NCBI GenBank assembly: GCA_945836755.1
Contig: CAMAMB010000005.1
Coordinates: forward strand, 1-64,000
DNA: 64,000 bases
Source of the DNA: an uncultured Bacteroidales bacterium
GTDB lineage: Bacteria; Bacteroidota; Bacteroidia; Bacteroidales; Bacteroidaceae
Reading direction: 5' to 3'
In this document: positions 36,225 through 43,560 of the stretch, piece after piece
Layout: every line of letters begins with the position of its first letter
Numbering within the stretch: the stretch's first letter is position 1
Notes under the pieces: model-generated
What the model saw: only the letters and a program-made list of their open reading frames with translations
Database searches by the model: none
Told to the model about the DNA's origin: nothing
Translations under genes and position numbers: made by a program

Positions 36225-36332
36225 TTTCCTAGATGTACATGTAGTTTTTTCTGGATGTACATGTAGTTTTTCCTGGATGTACATGTAGTTTTTTCTAGAT
36301 GTACATGTAGTTTTTTCTAGATGTACATGTAG
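36225..36332. repeat. 22-bp repeat array B (five TGTACA cores)
   Basis: TGTACA cores at 36234, 36256, 36278, 36300 and 36322 are each exactly 22 bp apart, in CTAGATGTACATGTAG-type units joined by T-rich linkers. Two units have GG in place of AG. The array sits between the terminator of the TPR gene and the promoter of the restriction-modification operon. The large minus-strand ORF (36102-36926) that spans it is spurious. Confidence 0.92.
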
Positions 36333-36379
36333 AAAAGACTCCAATGCTGCCGGGCTTTGTCGGGAGCATTGGAGTTTTC
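36333..36379. terminator. hairpin terminator abutting array B
   Basis: ACTCCAATGCT (36338-36348) pairs with AGCATTGGAGT (36365-36375), with CCG/CGG continuing the stem. Runs of A and T flank it on both sides, so it can act in both directions. It terminates the minus-strand TPR gene, and its tail runs into the 22-bp array. Confidence 0.85.
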
Positions 36380-36481
36380 GGTGTGTGCATGGTGGCGGGC
36401 TGTCTGTGGCGGCTTTGCCTTGTAGGATGTGTGGGCGTCTTTGTGGCCCGGCCTGTGGGGGGCGTCTGTGTGGGGTTGAGG

Positions 36482-37432
36482 TCAGAAACCGTAGGGGTTC
36501 ATGGAGCGGTAGCGGTCGTTCATGGCGTTTTCCATGTTGGTGTATTCGCCGTCGGGCACTACTTCGTTGGCGGGGGCGAGTTCGAGTGCTTTTTTGAGGT
36601 CGTCGGCTGCTCCTGCGTCGTCGTGTAGGTGGTGTTTGATGGCGCCGCGCTGTTTGTAGGCTTCGGCAAAGTCGGGTTGGCATTCTATGGTGTCGTCGTA
36701 GAGTGCGAGGGCTTTGTCGTAGCGTGTGAGGGTGACGTAGAGCCGGCCTAAGGCGAGGATGGCTGTGCGTGCGAAGGGGTTGAGGGCGATGAGGTGTTCG
36801 TAGTCGGCGACTGCCTCTTCGTGGCGTCCGATGGCGGTGAGTATTTGTGCGTGGAGTGTGAGGTGGTCTTCGTCGTCGGGTTGGTTGTGTAGGAGTACTT
36901 CGGCGTCGGCGAGGGCTTCGTTCCACTGTTGCATCTCTGCCAGTATGGTGGCTCTCAGTCGGTGTGCCTGAAGCATGTTTGGCTCGTGGGTGAGGCTCTG
37001 TGTGAGGTGGGCGATGGCGGCCAGGTGGTTGCCTGTGCCGTGGTCGGCCTCGGCTGCGAGGTAGAGGGCGGCGGGATGTGTGGGCTCTTGTGCGAGGAAT
37101 TCGGATGCGGCGGTGCGTTCTTCTTCGTAGTGTCTGAGCCGGCCGAGTGTCTCTATGAGGAGTAGGTGGACACGTTTATTGGCTGCGTCGAGGCGGTGGA
37201 GTTCTTGGAGGAGGGGGAGGGCTTCTGTGTGGTTGCCCATGCGCAGGTGTGCTTCTGCCAGCAGTGCGGTGGTGGCGGGTTCGCGCTTTAGCTCGAGGGC
37301 TGCCATGAAGCATTTTACGGCGTATGGCATTTCGCCTATCTGCATGGCGCGTATGCCGTCGTCGCGCAGGGTGTTGTATTGCTGGTCGGGGGTGGGTTTT
37401 GATGTGCCGAAGATGGCGGAGAGTATGCCCAT
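36482..37432 (-). CDS. tetratricopeptide repeat protein
   Basis: This 316-aa protein has a short N-terminal segment (MGILSAIFGTSKPTPDQQYN) followed by about seven TPR units: GEMPYAVKCFMAALELKREP, GNHTEALPLLQELHRLD, GRHEEAVADYEHLIALNP and YDKALALYDDTIECQPDFA. No signal peptide or enzyme domain is present, so it is probably a cytoplasmic scaffold. The partner is unknown. It lies downstream of fabI on the same strand, separated by a hairpin terminator, and ends at the hairpin of array B. Confidence 0.88.
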   Translation of the reverse strand: MGILSAIFGTSKPTPDQQYNTLRDDGIRAMQIGEMPYAVKCFMAALELKREPATTALLAEAHLRMGNHTEALPLLQELHRLDAANKRVHLLLIETLGRLRHYEEERTAASEFLAQEPTHPAALYLAAEADHGTGNHLAAIAHLTQSLTHEPNMLQAHRLRATILAEMQQWNEALADAEVLLHNQPDDEDHLTLHAQILTAIGRHEEAVADYEHLIALNPFARTAILALGRLYVTLTRYDKALALYDDTIECQPDFAEAYKQRGAIKHHLHDDAGAADDLKKALELAPANEVVPDGEYTNMENAMNDRYRSMNPYGF

Positions 37433-37480
37433 GGTGGTTGCGTTGTGGGTAGTGGGTGTGGCCGGGTGAGGGATAAAAGC

Positions 37481-37521
37481 AGGCCGGAAGTCAGGGGGGC
37501 GGCCTCCTTGACTTCCGACCT
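37481..37521 (-). terminator. terminator of fabI
   Basis: The arms AGGcCGGAAGTCA and TGACTTCCGaCCT form a long imperfect stem. On the minus strand it is followed by GCTTTTAT, giving a U-rich tail. It lies 39 bp past the fabI stop and before the TPR gene start. Confidence 0.75.
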
Positions 37522-37559
37522 CTGTGTGGGTGTATGTGTGTCGACTTGGGCAGGGTGTA

Positions 37560-38417
37560 TTATCCGTAGATTATCTTGCCTTGTTCGTCTTCGTAGGGTG
37601 TGAGGTCTTTGGAGTACTGGTTCATGGCTCTCAGGCTCATGCCCATGCTTGAGAAGCCGCCGTCGTGGAAGAGGTTTTGCATGGTGACCTTTCGTGTGAA
37701 GTCGGAGAACATCATGACGCAATAGTTGGCGCATTCTTCTGCGTCGGCGTTGCCGAGCGGTGACATCTTGTCGGCGAAGTCCATCATGTTGTCAATGTCT
37801 TTGATGCCCTTTCCGGCAGTGGTGGCGGTGGGACTCTGTGAGATGGTGTTGACGCGCACGTGTTTTTCGCGGCCGTAGATGTATCCGAAGCTGCGTGCGA
37901 TGCTTTCGAGCATGCTCTTGGCGTCGGCCATGTCGTTGTAGCCGAAGAAGGTACGCTGTGAGGCGACGTATGTGAGGGCTACGACGGAGCCGTACTCGGC
38001 GATGGCGTCCATCTTCTTGGCTACCTGTAGCATTTTGTGGAAGGAGATGGCCGAGATATCGAGGGTCTTTTGCAGATAGCCGTAGTCGAGGTCGTCGTAG
38101 GTGCGGTGCTTGCGGACGTTGGGGCTCATGCCGATGGAGTGGAGCACGAAGTCGATTTTTCCTCCGAGTACTTTCTGGCTTTCTTCAAATACTTTCTGTA
38201 GGTCTTCCACGCTGGTGGCGTCGGCAGGAATGACGGTGGCGCCAATTTTTTCGGCGAGCTGGTCGAGTGTGCCCATACGCAGGGCCATGGCTGTGTTACT
38301 GAGGGTGAGCTGTGCGCCCTCTTCAGCAGCTTTGAGAGCCACTTTCCAGGCGATGCTGTCTTCGTTGAGCGCGCCGAAGATGATGCCGCGCTTTCCTTGC
38401 AATAAGTTGTGAGTCAT
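37560..38417 (-). CDS. fabI: enoyl-[acyl-carrier-protein] reductase FabI
   Basis: This 285-aa NAD(P)H-dependent enzyme completes each round of fatty acid elongation. The N-terminus GKRGIIFGALNEDSIAWKVA is the FabI nucleotide-binding signature. DFVLHSIGM and the catalytic YNDMADAKSM (Tyr-X6-Lys) follow, then VNTISQSPTATTAGKGI. Length is slightly above that of E. coli FabI, as usual in Bacteroidetes. It has its own strong promoter, and the upstream region carries a 42-bp minisatellite. This is the target of triclosan-class inhibitors in other bacteria. Confidence 0.96.
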   Translation of the reverse strand: MTHNLLQGKRGIIFGALNEDSIAWKVALKAAEEGAQLTLSNTAMALRMGTLDQLAEKIGATVIPADATSVEDLQKVFEESQKVLGGKIDFVLHSIGMSPNVRKHRTYDDLDYGYLQKTLDISAISFHKMLQVAKKMDAIAEYGSVVALTYVASQRTFFGYNDMADAKSMLESIARSFGYIYGREKHVRVNTISQSPTATTAGKGIKDIDNMMDFADKMSPLGNADAEECANYCVMMFSDFTRKVTMQNLFHDGGFSSMGMSLRAMNQYSKDLTPYEDEQGKIIYG

Positions 38418-38441
38418 AGATGTCTATTGTGAAATCGTGCG

Positions 38442-38473
38442 CAAAATTAGAAATTTTGTGCAACATAGCCAAA
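38442..38473 (-). promoter_or_regulatory. fabI promoter (TTTG-N20-TAATTTTG)
   Basis: On the minus strand TTTG (38470-38473) is followed after exactly 20 bp by TAATTTTG (38442-38449), an excellent Bacteroidetes promoter. Transcription would start about 18 nt before the fabI ATG. The -33 element overlaps the foot of the hairpin at 38471-38542. Confidence 0.75.
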
Positions 38474-38542
38474 TGCCCCGCGGAATACTTGCCGCCGGGC
38501 CCTTGTGGGGTGGGGTTGAGGCTGGTATGCTGCGGGGCATTT
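38471..38542 (-). terminator. hairpin between DUF1573 gene and fabI promoter
   Basis: AAATGCCCCGC (38471-38481) pairs with GCGGGGCATTT (38532-38542), and inner ATAC/GTAT extends the stem. It lies downstream of the DUF1573 gene and its minisatellite and partly overlaps the fabI -33 box, so termination and initiation could interfere. Confidence 0.65.
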
Positions 38543-38549
38543 GGGGAAT

Positions 38550-38694
38550 GCTTGTGGGCCTTCGTGGGTTGGCCGCGAGGCTTCGGGGGTTGCTTGTGGG
38601 CCTTCGTGGGTTGGCCGCGAAGCTTCGGGGGTTGCTTGTGGGCCTTCGGGAGTTGGCCGCGAGGCTTCGGGGGGTGCTTGTGGGCCTTCGCTAC
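38550..38694. repeat. 42-bp tandem repeat (about 3.4 units)
   Basis: Units at 38550-38591, 38592-38633 and 38634-38675 plus a partial unit to 38694 differ at a few positions only. The partial unit overlaps the DUF1573 stop codon (38691-38693), so the repeat may have grown from the gene end. The length 42 is divisible by three, which creates a fake repetitive ORF (14-residue period) on the plus strand. Confidence 0.9.
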
Positions 38695-39788
38695 TTGTGG
38701 ATGGTCACGTCGACGACGGTTTTCATGTGTTCGGGGTCGTTGGTGATGAGAAGTATGCGGCGTCGGCCTTTGAAGTAGTCGGAGAGGGCATTGACGCTAA
38801 TCTTCATCTTCTGCTGTTCGCCGGGTTTAAGGGTGCGCTTGCCGAGGCTGACGGAGATGCCGGGGTTGTAGACTTGCAGGGCCTTGATTACCAAGGGCGC
38901 GTTGCCCTGGTTAGAGAGCAGGAGGGTGCCCGTGGCTTTTTGTTTCTTGGGGTTGAGGGTGAGGGAGATAGCTGTGCTGTCGAGGCGGAGCCGGGGGACT
39001 TTGTTGGGGTCGCTTGCCAGGTCGCTGATGTTGGGCAGGAGGGTGGCGCTCACGTTGATCTCAGTTTCTTTGTTCACTCTGTCTCCGGCGAAGCGGCTCA
39101 GATAGATGTCGCATTGCGAGAGCCCCATGTTTTGTAGCTTCTTGCTGTCGAGGGTGAGTACAAGTCGTCCCACTCTGCCCGGTCTGATGATTTCCGGGTC
39201 GTAGTGGGCGGTGAGGTATTTAGGCAGGTGCATCAACTCTGGCTTGTATGACTTTTTTCCGGCGTTGTAGAGCAGGATGCTGTATGAGGGTTGGTCGCCT
39301 CGGTTGACGTCGTCGAATTCCACGTTGCAGGTGCTCAGGAAGTAGTCGCCTATTTGGTAGGGGAATTGCTCCGTAGTCTCGGCCTTTTGTTCAGCCACGT
39401 GGCCTATGATGCGCAGGTTGAAAGGCTCGGCCGACAGGTTGGTGTAGATGGCGAGCCCCTTGTTGAAGTGTCCCAGCAGTTCTGCGTTATAGACGACCTT
39501 GATTTGAGCTGTGCCTCCGGGGGCGATGGGTGTGCGTGGATAGTCGACGTTGGTGCAGCCGCAGTCTACCCTCACCCGGGAGATGCTTAGGCTTTCGGTC
39601 GACTTGTTGGTGAGGGTGAAGGTGGCCACTCCGGGCTGTTGCCAGAGCAGGGTGCCCATGTCGCGCGTGGTCTGGTCGAAGCTGGCGAGGGGTTGGGCGG
39701 TTGCCGCGAGGCACAGCAGCACGAGGGGGAGGCATGTGGCGGCGAGGCGATATATCAGGGAGCGGTTATGGCGGTGTAGGGAAGTCAT
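38691..39788 (-). CDS. secreted DUF1573 domain protein
   Basis: This is a 365-aa protein from ATG 39788 with a signal peptide (YRLAATCLPLVLLCLAATAQ). The DUF1573 module (residues ~35-130) shows the usual pattern: FDQTTRDMGTLLWQQPGVATF, VRVDCGCTNVDYPRTPIAPG and IKVVYNA. The rest forms further Ig-like beta-sandwich segments (VPRLRLDSTAISLTLNPK). Such proteins are exported and common in Bacteroidetes, with no firm function. Its promoter is divergent from exonuclease III. The 3' end runs directly into the minisatellite. Confidence 0.85.
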   Translation of the reverse strand: MTSLHRHNRSLIYRLAATCLPLVLLCLAATAQPLASFDQTTRDMGTLLWQQPGVATFTLTNKSTESLSISRVRVDCGCTNVDYPRTPIAPGGTAQIKVVYNAELLGHFNKGLAIYTNLSAEPFNLRIIGHVAEQKAETTEQFPYQIGDYFLSTCNVEFDDVNRGDQPSYSILLYNAGKKSYKPELMHLPKYLTAHYDPEIIRPGRVGRLVLTLDSKKLQNMGLSQCDIYLSRFAGDRVNKETEINVSATLLPNISDLASDPNKVPRLRLDSTAISLTLNPKKQKATGTLLLSNQGNAPLVIKALQVYNPGISVSLGKRTLKPGEQQKMKISVNALSDYFKGRRRILLITNDPEHMKTVVDVTIHK

Positions 39789-39905
39789 GGGGGTATGAAT
39801 AAGCGGGGGTGGAGGGTATGCAGGCGCGGCTCTGACGGTCCGCGTCAGGGGCCGGTGCAGGGCCGAGTGGCCCGGGAGGGGCTGCGGCCTTGCGCGGCTG
39901 CGGAG

Positions 39906-39913
39906 CAAAGGTA
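39906..39913 (-). promoter_or_regulatory. -7 box (TACCTTTG) for DUF1573 gene
   Basis: TACCTTTG on the minus strand fits TAnnTTTG, 118 bp before the ATG. It is divergent from the exonuclease III promoter 43 bp away. Confidence 0.5.
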
Positions 39914-39955
39914 AGAAAAAAAGGATAGATTTCACGGGGATTGGGAAAATGTAAC

Positions 39956-39963
39956 TACTTTTG
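39956..39963 (+). promoter_or_regulatory. -7 box (TACTTTTG) for exonuclease III gene
   Basis: TACTTTTG fits TAnnTTTG and lies 127 bp before the ATG at 40090. A near -33 (TTTC at about 39930) sits at a suitable distance. Confidence 0.5.
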
Positions 39964-40089
39964 CCTTCAGTTATTTACTGCCGGCGTGACGGTCTGCCGC
40001 CCTGCATGGTGGGCGGCTGTCAGCGGCGTGTGGGCTTCTGTCCCGGCGTGCCAGGCAGGTCTGTATTACTATCCCCTCTTTTCTTCCCC

Positions 40090-40848
40090 ATGAAACTTAT
40101 CTCTTGGAACGTCAATGGCTTGCGCGCATGTGCAGGCAAGGGTTTCCGCGATGCCTTCCTCCAACTCGACGCCGACTTCTTCAGCCTTCAGGAAACTAAG
40201 ATGCAGCCCGGCCAGATAGACATGGAGTTTGAGGGATGGCATTCCTATTGGCTTTCGGCCGAGAAAAAAGGCTATTCGGGCACTGCCGTCTTCACGCGCC
40301 GGCAGCCGCTGAGTGTGAGCTACGGTCTCGGCATTGAGCGCCACGACCACGAGGGCCGTGTCATTACGTTAGAGATGGAGAAGTTCTATCTCGTGACCGT
40401 CTACGTGCCCAACTCGCAGGACGAGCTGCGGCGCTTGGACTACCGCATGGAGTGGGAGGACGACTTTCGCGCCTATGTCTGCGGCCTTGACCGCGTGAAG
40501 CCCGTCATCATCTGCGGCGACCTCAACGTGGCCCACACCGAGATAGACCTCAAAAACCCGGCCACCAATCGGCGCAGTGCCGGGTTCACCGACGAAGAGA
40601 GGGCCAAGTTCAGCGCCCTATTGGACGCAGGCTTCACCGACACCTTCCGCTTCTTCCACCCCGACACGGTGGGAGCCTACTCTTACTGGTCGTACCGCTT
40701 CAGGGCGCGCGAGAAGAACGCCGGCTGGCGCATAGACTACTACGTAGTGAGCAACCGCCTCCAGCCTCTTCTGCGCGGAGCCTCCATCCATCCCGAAATC
40801 ATGGGAAGCGACCACTGCCCCGTCGAGCTGCTGATAGACATAGACTGA
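40090..40848 (+). CDS. xth: exodeoxyribonuclease III
   Basis: This is a 252-aa AP endonuclease/3'-5' exonuclease from ATG 40090 (MKLISWNVNGLRACAGKGF); the track's 43-residue extension is leader DNA. The EEP-fold motifs are all present: SWNVNGLRA, SLQETKMQPGQ, ICGDLNVAH, the SYRFRAREKNAGWRIDYYVVS block and MGSDHCPVEL. It repairs abasic sites in DNA. sppA follows 31 bp later on the same strand but is functionally unrelated. Confidence 0.95.
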   Translation: MKLISWNVNGLRACAGKGFRDAFLQLDADFFSLQETKMQPGQIDMEFEGWHSYWLSAEKKGYSGTAVFTRRQPLSVSYGLGIERHDHEGRVITLEMEKFYLVTVYVPNSQDELRRLDYRMEWEDDFRAYVCGLDRVKPVIICGDLNVAHTEIDLKNPATNRRSAGFTDEERAKFSALLDAGFTDTFRFFHPDTVGAYSYWSYRFRAREKNAGWRIDYYVVSNRLQPLLRGASIHPEIMGSDHCPVELLIDID

Positions 40849-40879
40849 TACCATCACATATTTCCTACAATATTTATTT

Positions 40880-42649
40880 ATGAAAGACTTCCTAAAATAC
40901 GCCTTAGCCTCTGCCGTCGGCATGTTGCTCGTAGGCATCTTCATGGGCATCCTCTCCTTCATCATGCTCGTCTCGGCTGCCGTGGCGGGCGGCAGTGCCA
41001 CCGCCGTGCAAGATGGCAGTGTGCTCCATCTCCGTCTCACCGGTACGCTGCAAGAGCGTGCCACCGACAATCCCTTAGCCGACATCATGGGGAACGACGT
41101 CCTCACCAACCAGGGCCTGGACACCATGATCAAGGCCATCCGTGAGGCCCAGACAAACGACAAGATATCCGGCATCTACATAGAAGCCGGAGCGCTCCAG
41201 AGCGACTACGCCTCGCTCCAAGAGCTACGCAAGGCCATCGAAGAGTTCAGGGTCAAGTCGAAGAAGTTCGTAGTGGCCTACGGCGACCAATACTCCCAGG
41301 GCACCTACTACGTGGCCTCAGCAGCCCAGCAGGTATGGGTCAATCCCTCCGGCATGATCATGTGGCAGGGTATTGCGGCCCAGCCCATCTTCTTCACCGA
41401 CCTCTTGAAGAAGATAGGCGTCAAGATGCAAGTCTTTAAGGTCGGCACGTTCAAGAGCGCCGTCGAGCCTTACATCCTGACCTCCATGAGTGAGGCCAAC
41501 CGCGAGCAGGTCGGCGCCTACATAGGCGACATCTGGCAGGCCATCGTGGCCGATGTGGCCAAGTCGCGCAAGATCTCCGCCGACAGCCTTCAGGCTTACG
41601 CCGACCGCTACACCACTTTTGCCGAAGCCAAGGACCTCGTCAGCTGCCACCTGGCCGACTCGCTCTTCTACCTTGACAACGTGCGGGCCAACCTGCGCCG
41701 CCTCAGTGGGCAGGACAAGGTGAAGCTCGTGACGCCTCAACAGCTTGCCGCAGTGGCCAAGCCCGGCAATTCGGCCAATAGCGTGGCCGTCTACTATGCT
41801 TATGGCGACATTGTGGACGAAGCCTCTGATTTCGGCCTGGGAGGTGGCGACAGCCAGATAGTGGGCAGCCGCGTGGTCAAGGAGCTTGACGACCTGGCCA
41901 ACGACGACAAGGTGAAGGCCGTGGTCATTCGCGTCAACTCCGGCGGTGGCAGTGCCTATGCCTCAGAGCAGATGTGGCGCGCCGTGCAGGAACTGAAGAA
42001 GAAGAAGCCCGTGGTCGTATCCATGGGCGGGTACGCGGCCTCGGGCGGCTACTACCTCTCGTGTGGCGCCAGCTACATTGTGGCCGAGCCCACCACGCTC
42101 ACGGGTAGCATCGGCATCTTCGGCATGGTGCCCGACGCCTCAGAGCTGCTTACCGACAAGCTGGGCCTCCACTTCGATGTGGTCAAGACCAACGAGGCTG
42201 CCGACTTCGGGGCTATGGGCCGTGCGTTCAGACCCGCCGAGGCTGAGGCCATGCAGCAGATGGTCAACCGCGGCTACCGCCTCTTCCTGAGCCGTGTGGC
42301 CGAAGGTCGCGGCATGAAGACCGAGGCCGTCGACGCCATTGCCCAAGGCCGCGTGTGGACCGGCAACCAGGCCCTGAAACACAAGCTCGTAGACCAGCTC
42401 GGCACCCTCGACGATGCTGTCACCAAGGCCGCAGCCCTGGCCAAGCTCACTGACTACGACGTGACCGCCGCCCCCGCCACCCGCACCTGGATAGAGCAAC
42501 TCCTCGACAAGGCCGGCAAGGATAAATACCTCGAGCAGAAGCTGCGCGCCACCCTCGGCGTCTACTACGAGCCCATGCGCTTTGTCAGCACCATGGCCGG
42601 CCGTCCCACCATGCAGGCCCGCATTCCCTACGTGCCCAACGTGAGGTAA
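40880..42649 (+). CDS. sppA: signal peptide peptidase SppA, 67K type
   Basis: This 589-aa membrane-anchored serine protease has an N-terminal helix (GMLLVGIFMGILSFIMLVSA). Two homologous peptidase S49 halves follow. The C-terminal half carries the nucleophile motif SMGGYAASGGYYLSCGAS, and VIRVNSGGGSAYASEQMW is the conserved core strand. It degrades cleaved signal peptides and possibly other membrane peptides. It ends 64 bp before a terminator that leads into array C. Confidence 0.93.
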   Translation: MKDFLKYALASAVGMLLVGIFMGILSFIMLVSAAVAGGSATAVQDGSVLHLRLTGTLQERATDNPLADIMGNDVLTNQGLDTMIKAIREAQTNDKISGIYIEAGALQSDYASLQELRKAIEEFRVKSKKFVVAYGDQYSQGTYYVASAAQQVWVNPSGMIMWQGIAAQPIFFTDLLKKIGVKMQVFKVGTFKSAVEPYILTSMSEANREQVGAYIGDIWQAIVADVAKSRKISADSLQAYADRYTTFAEAKDLVSCHLADSLFYLDNVRANLRRLSGQDKVKLVTPQQLAAVAKPGNSANSVAVYYAYGDIVDEASDFGLGGGDSQIVGSRVVKELDDLANDDKVKAVVIRVNSGGGSAYASEQMWRAVQELKKKKPVVVSMGGYAASGGYYLSCGASYIVAEPTTLTGSIGIFGMVPDASELLTDKLGLHFDVVKTNEAADFGAMGRAFRPAEAEAMQQMVNRGYRLFLSRVAEGRGMKTEAVDAIAQGRVWTGNQALKHKLVDQLGTLDDAVTKAAALAKLTDYDVTAAPATRTWIEQLLDKAGKDKYLEQKLRATLGVYYEPMRFVSTMAGRPTMQARIPYVPNVR

Positions 42650-42713
42650 CTCTCTCGTCTGCCCTCTGCGGCCATTGCCCGCGTGGCTCTGCCGCCGAGC
42701 CGGGGCGTTACGC

Positions 42714-42761
42714 AAAAAACTCCAGGCATGCCGGTTTCTCCCGGGTTGCTTGGAGTTTTTT
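42714..42761. terminator. sppA terminator abutting array C
   Basis: AAAAAACTCCA (42714-42724) pairs perfectly with TGGAGTTTTTT (42751-42761) around GC-rich inner pairs. The A/T ends make it bidirectional between sppA and the convergent Nudix gene. The T-tract continues straight into the first 22-bp repeat. Confidence 0.9.
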
Positions 42762-42890
42762 CTACATGTACATCTAAGAATAACTACATATACATCTAGT
42801 TTTTCCTACATGTACATCTAGTTTTTTCTACATGTACATCTAAGAATAACTACATGTACATCTAAGATTTTCTACATGTACATGTAGATT
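42761..42890. repeat. 22-bp repeat array C (six cores)
   Basis: Cores TGTACA at 42767, 42811, 42833, 42855 and 42877 and the variant TATACA at 42789 keep an exact 22-bp period. Units read CTACATGTACATCTAG, the reverse complement of arrays A and B, while the T-rich linkers stay on the same strand. Two linkers are replaced by AAGAATAA. Confidence 0.92.
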
Positions 42891-42965
42891 CTGAGAGCAG
42901 CATGCCGCCGTCTCTTTCGGCCATGGGCGGGAGCCCTTCGCCGCAGCTTTCCGCTGCCCGGCCCT

Positions 42966-42991
42966 TGCGCGCGTGCGCGCGTGCGTGTGTG
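42966..42991. repeat. 26-bp alternating pyrimidine-purine tract
   Basis: The stretch TGCGCGCGTGCGCGCGTGCG continued by TGTGTG alternates Py-Pu without a break, so it can adopt Z-DNA. It lies in the sppA/Nudix intergenic gap (42650-43035), downstream of array C. No gene is seen in that gap. Confidence 0.85.
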
Positions 42992-43035
42992 ATATATTTA
43001 ATGTGTAGGTTCCGCTGCTGGCCGAAGGGGAAAAG

Positions 43036-43548
43036 TCAGTCCGTCGGCCCATTGCCGAAGACGCGCTTCCACTCCTGCTCAAAGTTGGGAGTGAAGAAGT
43101 CCTTGCCCAGCAGTTCCGCAATCTCGGCGCGAGTGAAGAAGCGGCCGCCGTCCAGCTCGTCAGAGGGGCGCGGCATAGCCGCGGTGACGGTGCGGTAGAC
43201 ATGCACCAGCTCACGTTCGCGGGGCGAGCTGAACACATAGCGCAGCAGAAACTCCGGGCAGAACTCCGTGAGCCCCAGTTCCTCGCGGGCCTCTCGCCGG
43301 AGCGCCTCCTCAGGCGTCTCGCCCAGGTCCACATGGCCCCCGACGGCGGTATCCCACTTGTCGGGCTGTATTTCTTTCCAGGCCGGGCGGTGTTGCAGAT
43401 AGAGTGCGCCGTCGGGCCTGAACACGTGGAGGTGGACCACCGGGTGCAGCCAGAATGTGCCTCCGTGGCATTCGCCGCGGGTGGCGCGGCCTATGATGTC
43501 GCCCTGTTCGTTGACCAGGGGGAAGAGTTCAGCGCTGTTGTCTTTCAT
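43036..43548 (-). CDS. Nudix hydrolase
   Basis: This 170-aa hydrolase has the Nudix box GGHVDLGETPEEALRREAREELGL at residues ~71-94, matching GX5EX7REUXEEXGU. The N-terminus (FPLVNEQGDIIGRATRGECH) resembles the IDI-like/YfcD branch acting on diphosphate substrates. The substrate is unknown. It starts 12 bp after the queA stop on the same strand, so it is co-transcribed as the last gene of the run. Confidence 0.9.
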   Translation of the reverse strand: MKDNSAELFPLVNEQGDIIGRATRGECHGGTFWLHPVVHLHVFRPDGALYLQHRPAWKEIQPDKWDTAVGGHVDLGETPEEALRREAREELGLTEFCPEFLLRYVFSSPRERELVHVYRTVTAAMPRPSDELDGGRFFTRAEIAELLGKDFFTPNFEQEWKRVFGNGPTD

Positions 43549-43560
43549 GAGAGTGAAGGA

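Noticed and set aside
36225-36332. 22-bp arrays as CRISPR arrays
   Set aside because: Linkers are 6-12 nt and nearly identical T-runs, not unique spacers; no cas genes are present.
36102-36926. 274-aa Arg-rich minus-strand ORF
   Set aside because: Out-of-frame reading of the TPR gene end, hairpin and array B; the C-terminal repeats are translations of the 22-bp units.
38420-38778. Plus-strand ORFs with 14-residue repeats over the minisatellite
   Set aside because: The 42-bp unit is divisible by three, so all frames look repetitive; the region overlaps a minus-strand gene end, a terminator and the fabI promoter.
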